Shown here one piece after another: positions 37,418 to 49,203 of a DNA stretch of 64,000 nucleotides. Both the position numbers and the translations under genes were made by a program. Source of the DNA: CAWDVR01 sp044869805 (GTDB lineage Bacteria > Acidobacteriota > Thermoanaerobaculia > Multivoradales > SZUA-115). Numbering within the stretch: the stretch's first letter is position 1; each line of letters opens with the position of its first letter. The notes below the pieces were generated by a model. It did no database searches and was not told the DNA's origin. It saw only the letters and a program-made list of their open reading frames with translations. Location of the stretch: positions 74,688 through 138,687 of the forward strand of contig JBIOXV010000105.1 in assembly GCA_044869805.1 (NCBI GenBank). The letters run 5' to 3'.

Positions 37418-37440
37418 GCGGCCACGAGGGCCGCCCCTAC
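37418..37440. repeat. Family B hairpin, locus 2, left unit
   Basis: GCGGCCACGAGGGCCGC stem followed by CCCTAC, 28 bases after the metalloprotease stop. Its inverted partner is at 37516-37542. Confidence 0.7.
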
Positions 37441-37515
37441 CAGGAGGGTCACCCGTGCCCGGGATGAAGGGGCTCGCGCCCGCAGCCCCCGGGAAGATCC
37501 TTGCCCACAGACTGC

Positions 37516-37542
37516 CTGTAGGGGCGGCCCTCGTGGCCGCCC
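37516..37542. repeat. Family B hairpin, locus 2, right unit
   Basis: TGTAGGGGCGGCCCTCGTGG stem, the inverted copy of 37418-37440, seven bases before the stop of the convergent HupE-like gene. The two units face each other across about 75 bases between convergent genes, so they may terminate both transcripts. Confidence 0.7.
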
Positions 37543-37548
37543 TGGCCG

Positions 37549-38697
37549 CTACGCCCCTAGCGCCCGCGTCGCCGCCCAGTAGAGACCCACGGCGGCGATC
37601 GCCAGCGACAGCGGCACCACCACGCGGCGGTGGTACCAGGGCCGGTGGCGAGAGCTGCCCAGCACCACGAACGCCGCCGCCAGCACGGCGAGCTGCCCGA
37701 GCTCGACCCCGACGTTGAAGGCGAGCAGCGCCGGCACCGCCTCCCCCGCCGGCAGCCCCAGCTCGGCGAGCACGCCGGCGAAACCCAGGCCGTGCAGCAG
37801 GCCGAAGCCGAAGACCACCAAGGGACGCCAAGGCTTGAGCTCCTGGGTGAGCGTGTTCTCGATCGCCACGTAGGCGATCGACAAGGCGATCAGCGGCTCG
37901 ACGATGCGCGGCGCGAGCTCGACCACGCCGAAGGTGGCGAGCGCCAGGCTCAAGGTGTGGGCGGCGGTGAACGCCGTCACCTGCCAGAGGAGCGGGCGCC
38001 ATCGTGCGGCGAGCAGGAACAGGCCGAGCACGAAGAGAATGTGGTCGAGCCCGCGCGGCAGGATGTGCAGGAACCCCAGCACCAGGTAACGCCCCGCCAC
38101 CTCGATCGAGCCGCCGGGCTGGCCGGCCGCGGCGTCGGCCAGCGGCCTGCCCAGCCCGATCGCAGGGCTCTCCTCGCCCTGCTGCAGCGGCACCCGCCGG
38201 CCGGTGGCGCTCGCCTGGTCGAGCACCGTCAGCAGCACCGGCGGGAAGGAGCTCGAGACCTGGATCGAGAGCTCCTGCGCGTCGGCCGGCACGCGGCCCT
38301 CGAAGCGCGCCGTCAGGCCGAGGAGGGTCGCGGCTCCCCGTTCGAGGAGCAGCGGCGAGCGATACTCCGGCAGCTCGACGTGCGGCTGGGCCGGCTGGCC
38401 GTCGAAGCGCAGCCGGACGCGGCGCGCCAGCATCTCGCGCAGGGCCTCGACCTTCGCTGCCAGCTCCTCGGGCGGCAGGGCCTCGAGCGCCGCCTTGGCC
38501 TCCAGCGCCCCGACCTCCGGGCCGACGCCCAGGGCCAGGGCATCGAGGTCACAAGTGAGGTCCACCTGGTAGGTGCCGTCCACCTTGAGCAGCACCAGCG
38601 TCTCGGTGAGCGAGAGGTCGTGGGCGGCGGCGGGGAGGGCGAGGAAAGCGGCCCACAGCCCAGCGGCCACGAGGGCCCGGCGTCTCTGGAGGCTCAT
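37549..38697 (-). CDS. HupE/UreJ-family membrane protein with signal peptide
   Basis: 382 residues. A signal peptide (AAGLWAAFLALPAAAHDL) precedes a soluble domain of about 180 residues, then six or seven spans from about 205. The membrane part has GFLHILPRGLDHILFVLGLFLL and AFTAAHTLSLALATFGVV, the His-rich motifs shared by HupE/UreJ proteins, and LLHGLGFAGVLAELGLPAGE later. Relatives are permeases tied to nickel or cobalt enzymes, but the long extracytoplasmic domain is typical of the HupE/UreJ_2 group, whose substrate is unknown. No metalloenzyme genes are nearby, so no metal can be inferred. Confidence 0.87.
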   Translation of the reverse strand: MSLQRRRALVAAGLWAAFLALPAAAHDLSLTETLVLLKVDGTYQVDLTCDLDALALGVGPEVGALEAKAALEALPPEELAAKVEALREMLARRVRLRFDGQPAQPHVELPEYRSPLLLERGAATLLGLTARFEGRVPADAQELSIQVSSSFPPVLLTVLDQASATGRRVPLQQGEESPAIGLGRPLADAAAGQPGGSIEVAGRYLVLGFLHILPRGLDHILFVLGLFLLAARWRPLLWQVTAFTAAHTLSLALATFGVVELAPRIVEPLIALSIAYVAIENTLTQELKPWRPLVVFGFGLLHGLGFAGVLAELGLPAGEAVPALLAFNVGVELGQLAVLAAAFVVLGSSRHRPWYHRRVVVPLSLAIAAVGLYWAATRALGA

Positions 38698-38848
38698 GGG
38701 CAGGCGAGGATACCCCGTCCCACGTCGGCGGCCTGCGGCGCGCGGACTCGTTGCTTTTCCGGGACGGCCTATGCTACTGTGACATTTAACTCAACGCTGC
38801 GTGCTCGATTCGGGTTCGCGCTGTGCTCGCGGAGGGGGTTTCATCGTC

Positions 38849-40900
38849 ATGGCCAGCCAGCCTCGACCAGTCGCTCTCGTCTGCTATCCCACGATCACCT
38901 TTCTGCTCCTGGCGGTCACGACGGCCTGCCTGGTGCCGGCACCCGAGCGGGCCGGGTCTGCTGACCCGCGAGGGGTCTCCGGCCCTAGATCGGGCCCTCC
39001 CGGTGTCGTGGAGCGACGCCTCGTCGAGCAGCTCCTCCTCGGCCTGGACTTCGGGCATGGCCGCGTGCGGGTGGTCCCAGGAGCGCTCCCAGAGCTGGCG
39101 GCCACCGAGGCCGAGCGCGCCCTGGCCACCGCCGCCGAGCTCCTGGAGCACGGCCGCGTCCTGGAAGCCCTCGAGCTCGCTGCCACCGCCATTCGCGCCC
39201 TGCCCGACCGCCCGCTCGCCCACCACCTCCTCGCCCGTGCCCTGCGCTATCGCGAGCGCCCGGACCTGGCGGAGGCCGCGTACCGCACCGCCCTCGACCT
39301 CGACCCGGCCCACATCGAGAGCCGGTATGAGCTGGCGATCGTGCTGCAGGCGGATGGCCGGCTCGACGAGGCCGGCGCCGAGTGGCAGCGGGTGCTCGAC
39401 GACGACCCCGACCACGGCCCGTCGCACGCCCGCCTGGCGGCCCTGTCGTTCCTGATCGGCGATCTTGCCGCCTGCGAGCAGCACCGCCTCGAAGCGCAGC
39501 GGTTGGGCGCGCGGCTGCCCTCGGCCCTCGCCGGCGCATGCGAGGTGCAGCCTGCTGCGATCCACTCGCGCGGTGCCTCGGTGCTGCCCGTCGCCCTGCC
39601 TCCAACGCGCGTCGACGCCGGCTCCGGCTCCGCACACGCTGCGGAGACCATCCTCGCGGCGGGCGCCGGGCAGCAGATGGTGGCGGGATGGATCGACTTG
39701 CGCGAGGGCGGCAACAACGGCCCCTGGAAGGTCGGCGTCGGGACCACCCTCGATGGCGGCGCCACCTGGGCCGACCAGGTGCTGCACGGGCCGTTCTCGG
39801 TGGCCGGCGACTACGAGGGCGACCCGATGGTGGCCCACGATCCGCGCACCGGCAACCAATGGGTCGGTGGGATCCTCTTCGGCTACGTCAACCAGATGCC
39901 GTCACGGCTGTGGATCGCACGGCGCCAGCCCGGCACCAACAGCTTCCTCGCCCCGGTCCAGATCCACACCGCGAGCTTCGTCGACAAGGCCCTGCTCGTG
40001 GCCGGCCCTCGGCCCGGGCTGCCCAACACCACGCGCCTCTATGTCACCTATAATCTCGGGATTCACCGCTCCGACGACCTGGGCGCCACCTGGTCTCCGC
40101 TGCAGAGCCTGCCCTCGGGCCTCGGCTATCAGCCACGCCTCGGCGCCAACGGCGTGCTCTACGTCCTGTACTGGGATCTCGGTTTCGAGTTCGAGCTGGT
40201 GAAGAGCACCGACGGCGGCGTGACGTTCGGCCCGCCGGTCAGCGTCGCGACGCGCCTCGACACGTGGGGCCCCGAGGAAAACAACCCGCGCTTCCCGGGC
40301 GGGTTCCGCGTCGCGCCGCTCGCCTACCTGGCCGTGGACCCGACCACCGGGGCGCTCACCGCGGTCTACCCGGACACCACGTCCGTGGCCGGTGGCGAGT
40401 ACGACGTGGACCTCTACCTGACACGCTCGACGAACGGCGGCGCCACCTGGAGCCCGCCGGTGGTGCTCGGCGGCGACTCGACGCCGCCTCGCGACCAGTT
40501 CCATCCCTGGCTCGAGGCCGACTCCACCGGCAAGCTCCACCTCGCCTTCTTCGACACCCGCGACACGCCGCAGCTCGACGCCGACAGCAACGCCTGGATC
40601 GACCTCTACTACGCGACCAGCGACGACGGCGGCGGCACCTGGGCCGAGCTGCGGGTCACGGATTCGCCGTTCCAGAGCGCGCTGGCGCCGTTCTCCGGCT
40701 TCCAGAGCCAGTTCGTGGGCGACTACCTCGCTCTCGGCTCGGTGGGCGATCCCCAGGCAGGCGCGCAAATCCATCTGCTCTACCCGTCCACGGCGGACGG
40801 CCACCTGCACGTCTATGCGCAGATCCTCGACTACCAGGCGATCTTCGCCGACGGCTTCGAGAGCGGCGACACGGCGGCGTGGTCGGAGGTGGTGCCGTAA
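38849..40900 (+). CDS. Exported TPR plus Asp-box (sialidase-like propeller) protein
   Basis: 683 residues from ATG 38849, which has GGAGGGGG upstream; an earlier GTG lacks a site. The N-terminal hydrophobic segment ends in TTAC, possibly a lipidated Cys. Residues about 70-230 carry TPR repeats (ALRYRERPDLAEAAYRTALDLDP, YELAIVLQADGRLDEAGAEWQRVL). From about 255 come at least five Asp-box motifs of the form S/T-x-D-x-G-x-T-W/F (TLDGGATW, SDDLGATW, STDGGVTF, STNGGATW, SDDGGGTW), marking a beta-propeller. The full sialidase Arg set is not evident, so enzyme activity is unproven. The C-terminus is IFADGFESGDTAAWSEVVP, a tail motif shared with other secreted proteins here. Confidence 0.88.
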   Translation: MASQPRPVALVCYPTITFLLLAVTTACLVPAPERAGSADPRGVSGPRSGPPGVVERRLVEQLLLGLDFGHGRVRVVPGALPELAATEAERALATAAELLEHGRVLEALELAATAIRALPDRPLAHHLLARALRYRERPDLAEAAYRTALDLDPAHIESRYELAIVLQADGRLDEAGAEWQRVLDDDPDHGPSHARLAALSFLIGDLAACEQHRLEAQRLGARLPSALAGACEVQPAAIHSRGASVLPVALPPTRVDAGSGSAHAAETILAAGAGQQMVAGWIDLREGGNNGPWKVGVGTTLDGGATWADQVLHGPFSVAGDYEGDPMVAHDPRTGNQWVGGILFGYVNQMPSRLWIARRQPGTNSFLAPVQIHTASFVDKALLVAGPRPGLPNTTRLYVTYNLGIHRSDDLGATWSPLQSLPSGLGYQPRLGANGVLYVLYWDLGFEFELVKSTDGGVTFGPPVSVATRLDTWGPEENNPRFPGGFRVAPLAYLAVDPTTGALTAVYPDTTSVAGGEYDVDLYLTRSTNGGATWSPPVVLGGDSTPPRDQFHPWLEADSTGKLHLAFFDTRDTPQLDADSNAWIDLYYATSDDGGGTWAELRVTDSPFQSALAPFSGFQSQFVGDYLALGSVGDPQAGAQIHLLYPSTADGHLHVYAQILDYQAIFADGFESGDTAAWSEVVP

Positions 40901-40910
40901 GCGCGCGGTC

Positions 40911-42527
40911 TCACCCCGGGAACACCACCACCCGCCGATAGGGCTCCTGCCCGCGGCTCTGGGAGGCGAGGCCGGAGCCGGCGATGGCCTCGTGCTGCAG
41001 TCGCCGGACGTCGCGCTCCTGGGGCGCGAGCTCGACCGGCAGGCCGGAGCCGAGGACCTGGTCGATGGCGTCTTCGACCTCGTGCAGGGCGCGCTGGTGC
41101 TCCTCCTGCGGCTCCGCGAGCCCGAACTCGGCGCGCAGGAAGCTCTCGAGCTGGGTGACGGTGTTGCTCTTCACCGCCGCGACGCGCAGGCCCCGGGCCT
41201 CGGCCTCGCTCCAGCGCTTGCCCTGGCGGCGCTGCTGCCCCTTGACGGTCAGCACCACGTCGGCGTCCTCGGAGCGCATCACCAGGGTCGCGGGCACGCG
41301 GAGCTGGCGGATGGCGCGCTCGAGCTTGCCGCGCGAGATGGCGTAGGGGAATACCCGCAGCCGGCGCCGTAGCAGCCGCGGCCCGTTGCCGCTACTGCCC
41401 GCCTCGCCGGCCGCGAGGCCACGCTCCGCGGTGAAGGGCCGACCGCCCCCGCGGCGCTCGTTCCAGGGGCGCTCGTTCCACGGCCGCTCGCCGGCGCGCT
41501 CCGGAACGGGCGCCTCGCGGATCTCGACCTCGCCGGCCGCGGTGCGCAGCCTGAGCTCGGGCGCGAGCGGCGCGCCGCGCAGGTAGCGGTCCACCACGTC
41601 GGCCACCCGGTGGTGCACGGCGAGGCGGTCCTTCTCGTGGATCTCCACCACCACGTCGAAGGTGGGCGGCGCCTTGCGCTCGAGCACCGTCTTCTGGCTG
41701 CCCCGCCGGCGCGCCTCCTCGTCGGAGAGGGTCACGGCGTGGATGCCGCCCACGAGATCGGAGAGCGTCGGGTTGCGCAGCAGGTTTTCGAGGGTGTTGC
41801 CGTGCGCGGTGGCGATGAGCTGCACACCGCGCTCGGCGATGGTGCGCGCCGCCATGGCCTCGGCCGCGGTGCCGATCTCGTCGATGACGATCACCTCCGG
41901 CATGTGGTTCTCGACCGCCTCGATCATCACCGAGTGCTGCTCGGAGGGCGCCGGCACCTGCATGCGGCGGGCGCGGCCGATACCAGGATGGGGCACGTCG
42001 CCGTCGCCCGCGATCTCGTTCGAGGTGTCGACGATCACCACCCGCTTGCCGAGGTCGTCGGCCAGCACTCTCGCCGCCTCCCGCAGCAGCGTGGTCTTGC
42101 CCACCCCCGGCCGGCCCAGCAGCAGCACCGATCGCCCGGCCTCGACCGTGTCGCGCAGGATGTCGACGGTGCCGAACACCGCCCGGCCCACCCGGCAGGT
42201 GAGGCCGATCACCTCGCCCACCCGATTGCGCAGAGCGGAGATGCGGTGCAGGGTGCCGCCGATGCCGGCGCGGTTGTCCTCGCCGAAATGGCCGACGCGG
42301 TCGACCACGTACTGCAGGTCGTCGCCGCCGACCACGCGCGGCAGCAGGTCCACCGCGCGGCCCGGGAAGCGCGCCTCGGGAATGCGGCCGAGGTCGAGCA
42401 CGACCTCGAGGATGTCGTCGCGACCCGGCTCCGCCTCGATCGCCAACCGCACCTCGGCGGGCATCACCGCCAGCAGGAGGGCGAGATCGTCGGTGAGGCG
42501 GACCTCTCGTTGGGCCAAGGCCGTCAT
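40911..42527 (-). CDS. SpoIIIAA-like AAA ATPase with C-terminal R3H-like region
   Basis: 538 residues from ATG 42527; GTG 42551 is an alternative. The ATPase core has GRPGVGKTTLLREAARVLAD (Walker A near 140), VIVIDEIGTAAEA (Walker B) and TAHGNTLENLLRNPTLSDLVGG, as in Ycf45/SpoIIIAA-type proteins. A Pro/Arg-rich linker (about 355-395) is followed by a domain with FPYAISRGKLERAIRQLRVPATLV and a C-terminal LQHEAIAGSGLASQSRGQEPYRRVVVFP, the R3H-like nucleic-acid-binding end. The cyanobacterial and plastid counterpart has the same domain order; its function is not settled. Cytoplasmic. The gene is divergent from the YpfJ-like gene. Confidence 0.88.
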   Translation of the reverse strand: MTALAQREVRLTDDLALLLAVMPAEVRLAIEAEPGRDDILEVVLDLGRIPEARFPGRAVDLLPRVVGGDDLQYVVDRVGHFGEDNRAGIGGTLHRISALRNRVGEVIGLTCRVGRAVFGTVDILRDTVEAGRSVLLLGRPGVGKTTLLREAARVLADDLGKRVVIVDTSNEIAGDGDVPHPGIGRARRMQVPAPSEQHSVMIEAVENHMPEVIVIDEIGTAAEAMAARTIAERGVQLIATAHGNTLENLLRNPTLSDLVGGIHAVTLSDEEARRRGSQKTVLERKAPPTFDVVVEIHEKDRLAVHHRVADVVDRYLRGAPLAPELRLRTAAGEVEIREAPVPERAGERPWNERPWNERRGGGRPFTAERGLAAGEAGSSGNGPRLLRRRLRVFPYAISRGKLERAIRQLRVPATLVMRSEDADVVLTVKGQQRRQGKRWSEAEARGLRVAAVKSNTVTQLESFLRAEFGLAEPQEEHQRALHEVEDAIDQVLGSGLPVELAPQERDVRRLQHEAIAGSGLASQSRGQEPYRRVVVFPG

Positions 42528-42685
42528 CCTTTCCGCGTTCGATTGTCGCACGAGCCGTGCCAGCCGCGAGCGCGCTCCGAGTGCCCTCGGGGGCGTAGCG
42601 AGGTAGGCTAGCGCCGAGCGGGCCAGCGATGGGGACCCCCCCCGGCGACGCGCCGCGCCGACTCAGACCCAGGAGAGACGCGCCC

Positions 42686-43552
42686 ATGAGATGGCAAAAC
42701 CAGCGCCAGAGCGGGAACGTCGATGACCGCCGCGGCCGGAGGGTGACGGGCCGGGGCGCGGCGATCGGTGGTGGCGGCATCCTGGTGTTGCTGCTGGTCG
42801 CGGTCCTCACTGGGCAGGACCCGCGCGAGCTGCTGGACATGGTCGGCGGCTCGGGGTCGACGGTCGGTGGCCCGATCGTCGACGAGCCGGCCGGCACCCC
42901 GCCGCAGGACGACGAGGAGAGCCGTTTCGTGAGCGTGATCCTGGGCTCGACCGAGGACGTGTGGGGCGACCTCTTCACGCGCATGGGCCGCAGCTACCAG
43001 CCGCCGAGGCTGGTGCTCTTCTCCGGCGAAGTGGAGTCCGCCTGCGGTTACACCACCTCGGCCGTGGGGCCGTTCTACTGCCCCGCCGACCAGCAGGTCT
43101 ACCTCGATCTCTCGTTCTTCAACGAGCTCTCGCGCCGCTTCGGCGCGCCCGGCGACTTCGCGCGCGCCTACGTGGTGGCACACGAGGTGGGGCATCACGT
43201 GCAACAGCAGCTCGGCATCGCGGATCAGGTGGCTCGCCTCCGCCAGACCGTGGACCGCGAAGCGGCCAACGGGCTCTCGGTGCGCATGGAGCTGCAGGCC
43301 GACTGCCTGGCGGGAGTGTGGGGCCATCATGCCAACCGCGAGCGCAACTGGATGGAGCCCGGCGATGTCGAGGAGGGCCTCGGCGCTGCCGCGGCGATCG
43401 GCGACGACCGTATCCAGCGGGATACTCAGGGCCGGGTGCAGCCTGAGTCCTGGACCCACGGCTCTTCGGACATGCGCACGCGGTGGTTGACGCGGGGCCT
43501 CGAGAGCGGCGACCCCAACGCCTGCGATCCTTTCGGCGACGAGGCGCTGTAG
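42686..43552 (+). CDS. Neutral zinc metallopeptidase, YpfJ family
   Basis: 288 residues from ATG 42686 with AGGAGAG upstream. One membrane span (GGGILVLLLVAVLTG, near 32-47) is followed by a Pro/Gly linker and the catalytic domain. VVAHEVGHHVQQQLG (near 170) holds the HExxH zinc site, and RMELQADCLAGVWGHH (near 210) supplies the third ligand Glu, which matches the YpfJ/putative neutral zinc metallopeptidase family. The protein is anchored in the inner membrane with its active site outside. Length is close to the family norm; substrates are unknown. Confidence 0.93.
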   Translation: MRWQNQRQSGNVDDRRGRRVTGRGAAIGGGGILVLLLVAVLTGQDPRELLDMVGGSGSTVGGPIVDEPAGTPPQDDEESRFVSVILGSTEDVWGDLFTRMGRSYQPPRLVLFSGEVESACGYTTSAVGPFYCPADQQVYLDLSFFNELSRRFGAPGDFARAYVVAHEVGHHVQQQLGIADQVARLRQTVDREAANGLSVRMELQADCLAGVWGHHANRERNWMEPGDVEEGLGAAAAIGDDRIQRDTQGRVQPESWTHGSSDMRTRWLTRGLESGDPNACDPFGDEAL

Positions 43553-43585
43553 AGCGAGAAGGGGAACCGTCGCGAGCAGGTTTCG

Positions 43586-45301
43586 CTAGAAGGTCTCCTT
43601 GGTACTGACCAGCCACTGCACGTCTTCGATCGAGTCGTCGCCGTCCAGGGGAAAGGCGACGTCGAAGTGCACCATGGTGCCCTGGCCCGAGCGGTTGGAG
43701 GAGAGGCGCAGGCCCAGCCCCACGTCCTTGAGCCAGCCCGTGGCCTTGACCGGCAGCCGTGGCGGGAAGCGCGGCTCCTCCTCGAACCAGGCACGGCCGA
43801 TGTCGAAGAACACCGCGCCGCCCACTTGCACCACGTGGAAGAGGTCCAGCGGCGTGTAGAAGCGCTGCTCCAGCGTGAGCAGGGCCCGCCGGTCTCCCTC
43901 CTGGTAGCGCAGCGGATAGCCGCGCAGGCCGTTGTCGCCGCCCAGCAGGAGCTGGTTGTCGAAGTCCAGGTTCTCGGCCCAGTCTCCGCCCAGGGTGGCG
44001 AAGAAGAGCTGCTTGCCGAAGTTGCGCCAGTAGAGCCGCGCCTGGCCGCCGGTGACCGTGTTCTGGGCGCCATCGTCACCCCAGCGGCCGGTCGACGAGC
44101 CCGCGAGCAGGAGCAGCGAGTCGTCGCCCCACTCCAGGCCGTTGCTCGCTACCAGCGAGAAGACGGCGCGGTCTTCGTCGCCACCCCAGGCCTCCGAGGA
44201 GTAGCCGATCCGGCCGGCGACGCGCAGCCCCAGCGCCAGGTCTTCGGTGCGCGCGATCTGATCGAAGTCCAAGACTTCGCGGAAGTCGTCCTCCACCCAC
44301 TCGAAGCCCAGCCAGGGGTAGAGCAGCGTGCGATCGGGCGGGATGAAGATCGGCTCGACCTCGGCGAACTCCTTCTCGAAGCGGTCGCGCAGCAGCGTGG
44401 CGCCCACGGTCCAGCGCACGGCACGCCCGTTGCGCAGGCCCGCCGAGCGGCCGATGAAGGCGTCGACGAAGTCCTGCTGGTGGCGGAAGCTGGTGTAGAT
44501 CTCGCCCAGGCGGTAGAGGTCGTCCACGCGGTCGTCGATGCGCACCCGAATGCCCGCCGCCTGGCGGGTGTCCAGGGCGTAGAAAGGCTTGCGGAGGTCG
44601 AAGACCTGGAAGCTGCCGTCGCTGTTGTCGGCGTACCAGAGCTGGAGCTGCAGGCGGCTGCCGCGGACGCTCGAGTCGCGGTAGCGGGCGAGCAGCGAGT
44701 CGCGGTCGACGTTCGAGCGCTGCTCGATGGCCACGTCCTTGCCCAGGCCCAGGAAGTTGCCGTCCTCGATCTCGAAGCGGGTGGCGTTCTTGCCCCCGCT
44801 GCGGCTGAAGCTGGCGGCGAGGTAGAGGGTCCACACGTCGTGCACCGCGACCTCGAGGTCCACCTCGTTGCCGCAGTAGGCGACCGGGCGGATGACAGCG
44901 TCCGAAAAGTAGCGCTCGGCCCGCAGCAGGCGCTCGGACTCGTCCAGCAGGCGGCGCCGGTAGAGGTCGCCCGGACGCACCAGGAGGAGGTTCCGGGCCA
45001 CCTGCGGCCGGGTGTTGAAGTGCAGGCGGTTGACGAGGCGATACACCCCGCCGCTCTCTTCAGGCACCTCCTGGTCGAAGATGTCCTCGACCTCGATCTC
45101 GACCGCCCGGATGCGGGCGCCCCGGGCCTCGAGGGTGGCGTCGTCCGGCACCGGCTCGCAACCGACGTCGGCGGCGGCATCGGCCGCCGGCTCCGCGGGT
45201 GCGGCTTCGGAGTCGGAATAGGCGGGCACCGCCGCGAGTAGGAGCCCTGCGACGGCCGCCACCGCGCGGACGACACACCTCCTGCCATGGGTCCACTGCA
45301 T
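43586..45301 (-). CDS. Omp85-superfamily outer-membrane barrel protein
   Basis: 571 residues from ATG 45301, with a signal peptide (VVRAVAAVAGLLLAAVPAYS). An N-terminal POTRA-like region (about 60-150: IRAVEIEVEDIFDQEV... LLVRPGDLYRRRLLDESERLLRAERYF) leads to many amphipathic strands with alternating aromatic residues. NGLRGYPLRYQEGDRRALLTLEQRF near 475-500 carries the LRGY loop motif of Omp85 barrels, and GGAVFFDIGRAW follows. Shorter than BamA and with only about one POTRA, so a TamA- or two-partner-like member or a dedicated translocator is possible. Divergent from the Ca2+ ATPase gene. The end is a barrel-closing strand. Confidence 0.85.
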   Translation of the reverse strand: MQWTHGRRCVVRAVAAVAGLLLAAVPAYSDSEAAPAEPAADAAADVGCEPVPDDATLEARGARIRAVEIEVEDIFDQEVPEESGGVYRLVNRLHFNTRPQVARNLLLVRPGDLYRRRLLDESERLLRAERYFSDAVIRPVAYCGNEVDLEVAVHDVWTLYLAASFSRSGGKNATRFEIEDGNFLGLGKDVAIEQRSNVDRDSLLARYRDSSVRGSRLQLQLWYADNSDGSFQVFDLRKPFYALDTRQAAGIRVRIDDRVDDLYRLGEIYTSFRHQQDFVDAFIGRSAGLRNGRAVRWTVGATLLRDRFEKEFAEVEPIFIPPDRTLLYPWLGFEWVEDDFREVLDFDQIARTEDLALGLRVAGRIGYSSEAWGGDEDRAVFSLVASNGLEWGDDSLLLLAGSSTGRWGDDGAQNTVTGGQARLYWRNFGKQLFFATLGGDWAENLDFDNQLLLGGDNGLRGYPLRYQEGDRRALLTLEQRFYTPLDLFHVVQVGGAVFFDIGRAWFEEEPRFPPRLPVKATGWLKDVGLGLRLSSNRSGQGTMVHFDVAFPLDGDDSIEDVQWLVSTKETF

Positions 45302-45357
45302 CGTCACCCCCGGATTGCTCAACACGAAGCCCAACGCTTACGATTCGCCGCGCGATC

Positions 45358-48105
<2,748 letters not shown>

Positions 48106-48114
48106 ACTAGGCGC

Positions 48115-49203
48115 ATGATAACCGACCCCCTGGCGGCGCCTCGCGGCCGGGCCGCGTCCACCAACCCGGCCAATCGCTTCACCCACCTCTCGGTCGAGCT
48201 CGAGGAGCCACCCCCCGACCGCGTGCCGACCACCTACCTGGTGGACGGCTCGAAGAGCGCCATCACCTACAACGACAGCCCGGACGTGGGCTTCGACGCC
48301 TCGCTCAACCCCTACCGCGGCTGCGAGCACGGCTGCATCTACTGCTATGCCCGGCCGACCCACGAGTTCCTGGGCTTCTCCGCCGGCCTCGACTTCGAGA
48401 GCAGGATCCTGGTCAAGGAGCATGCTCCCGAGCTGCTGCGGGCCGAGCTGGCGCATCCCAAGTGGAAGCCGCAGACCCTGATGCTCTCCGGCGTCACCGA
48501 CCCCTACCAGCCGATCGAGCGCAAGCTCGAGATCACCCGCCGCTGCCTCGCGGTGCTCGCCGAGTTCAGGAACCCGGTCTCGGTGATCAGCAAGAATGCC
48601 CTCGTCGCCCGCGACATCGACCTCTTGGCCGAGCTCGCGCAGCACGGGGCCGCGGCCGCCTGCCTGTCGATCACCACCCTCGACGCCGGCCTCGCCCGCC
48701 GCCTCGAGCCGCGCGCCTCGCACCCCCGCGAGCGGCTGCGCGCCATCTCCGAGCTGGCGGCGGCCGGCATCCCGGTCGGGGTGATGACCGCGCCGGTGAT
48801 CCCGGCGATCACCGACCACGAGATCCCCAGGATCCTCGAAGCGGCCGCCGAGGCGGGCGCCAAATTCGCGGGCTACGTGCCGCTGCGCTTGCCCGGCGCC
48901 GTGGCGCCGCTCTTCGAGCGCTGGCTCCGCGAGAACTTCCCCGACCGCGTGGACAAGGTGCTGAACCGCCAGCGGTCGCTGCGCGGCGGCAAGCTCAACG
49001 ACCCGCGCTTCGGCAGCCGCTTCCGCGCCGAAGGGCCCTTCGCCGAGCAGATCGCGGCCCTGTTCGGCGCGGCCGTGCGGCGCTACGGGCTGGACGGCCC
49101 GCGGCCGTCGCTCTCGACCGCCGCCTTCCACGTGCCCGCCTCGGCGCGGCAGGCCCTGAGCAAGCCCACGCCGCAGCTCTCGCTGTTCGCGGACGAGCCG
49201 TGA
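48115..49203 (+). CDS. PA0069-family radical SAM protein
   Basis: 362 residues. The cluster motif is Cys70-x3-Cys74-x2-Cys77 in NPYRGCEHGCIYCYARP, as in the PA0069/SplB-like family. YARPTHEFLGFSAGLDFESRILVK and GVTDPYQPIERKLEITRRCLAVL are family signatures; SLSTAAFHVP and QLSLFADEP near the end are also typical. It binds a 4Fe-4S cluster and S-adenosylmethionine; the reaction of this family is unknown. The stop overlaps the GTG of mtgA as GTGA. No clear link between the two functions. Confidence 0.94.
   Translation: MITDPLAAPRGRAASTNPANRFTHLSVELEEPPPDRVPTTYLVDGSKSAITYNDSPDVGFDASLNPYRGCEHGCIYCYARPTHEFLGFSAGLDFESRILVKEHAPELLRAELAHPKWKPQTLMLSGVTDPYQPIERKLEITRRCLAVLAEFRNPVSVISKNALVARDIDLLAELAQHGAAAACLSITTLDAGLARRLEPRASHPRERLRAISELAAAGIPVGVMTAPVIPAITDHEIPRILEAAAEAGAKFAGYVPLRLPGAVAPLFERWLRENFPDRVDKVLNRQRSLRGGKLNDPRFGSRFRAEGPFAEQIAALFGAAVRRYGLDGPRPSLSTAAFHVPASARQALSKPTPQLSLFADEP

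Noticed and set aside
38849..40900. Considered a true sialidase
   Set aside because: Asp boxes mark only the propeller; I could not find the Arg triad or nucleophile Tyr in the expected places.
40911..42527. Considered a plasmid- or pilus-type secretion ATPase
   Set aside because: The Walker region and HGNTLENLL motif fit the SpoIIIAA/Ycf45 group and the end is R3H-like; no pilus or secretion genes are nearby.
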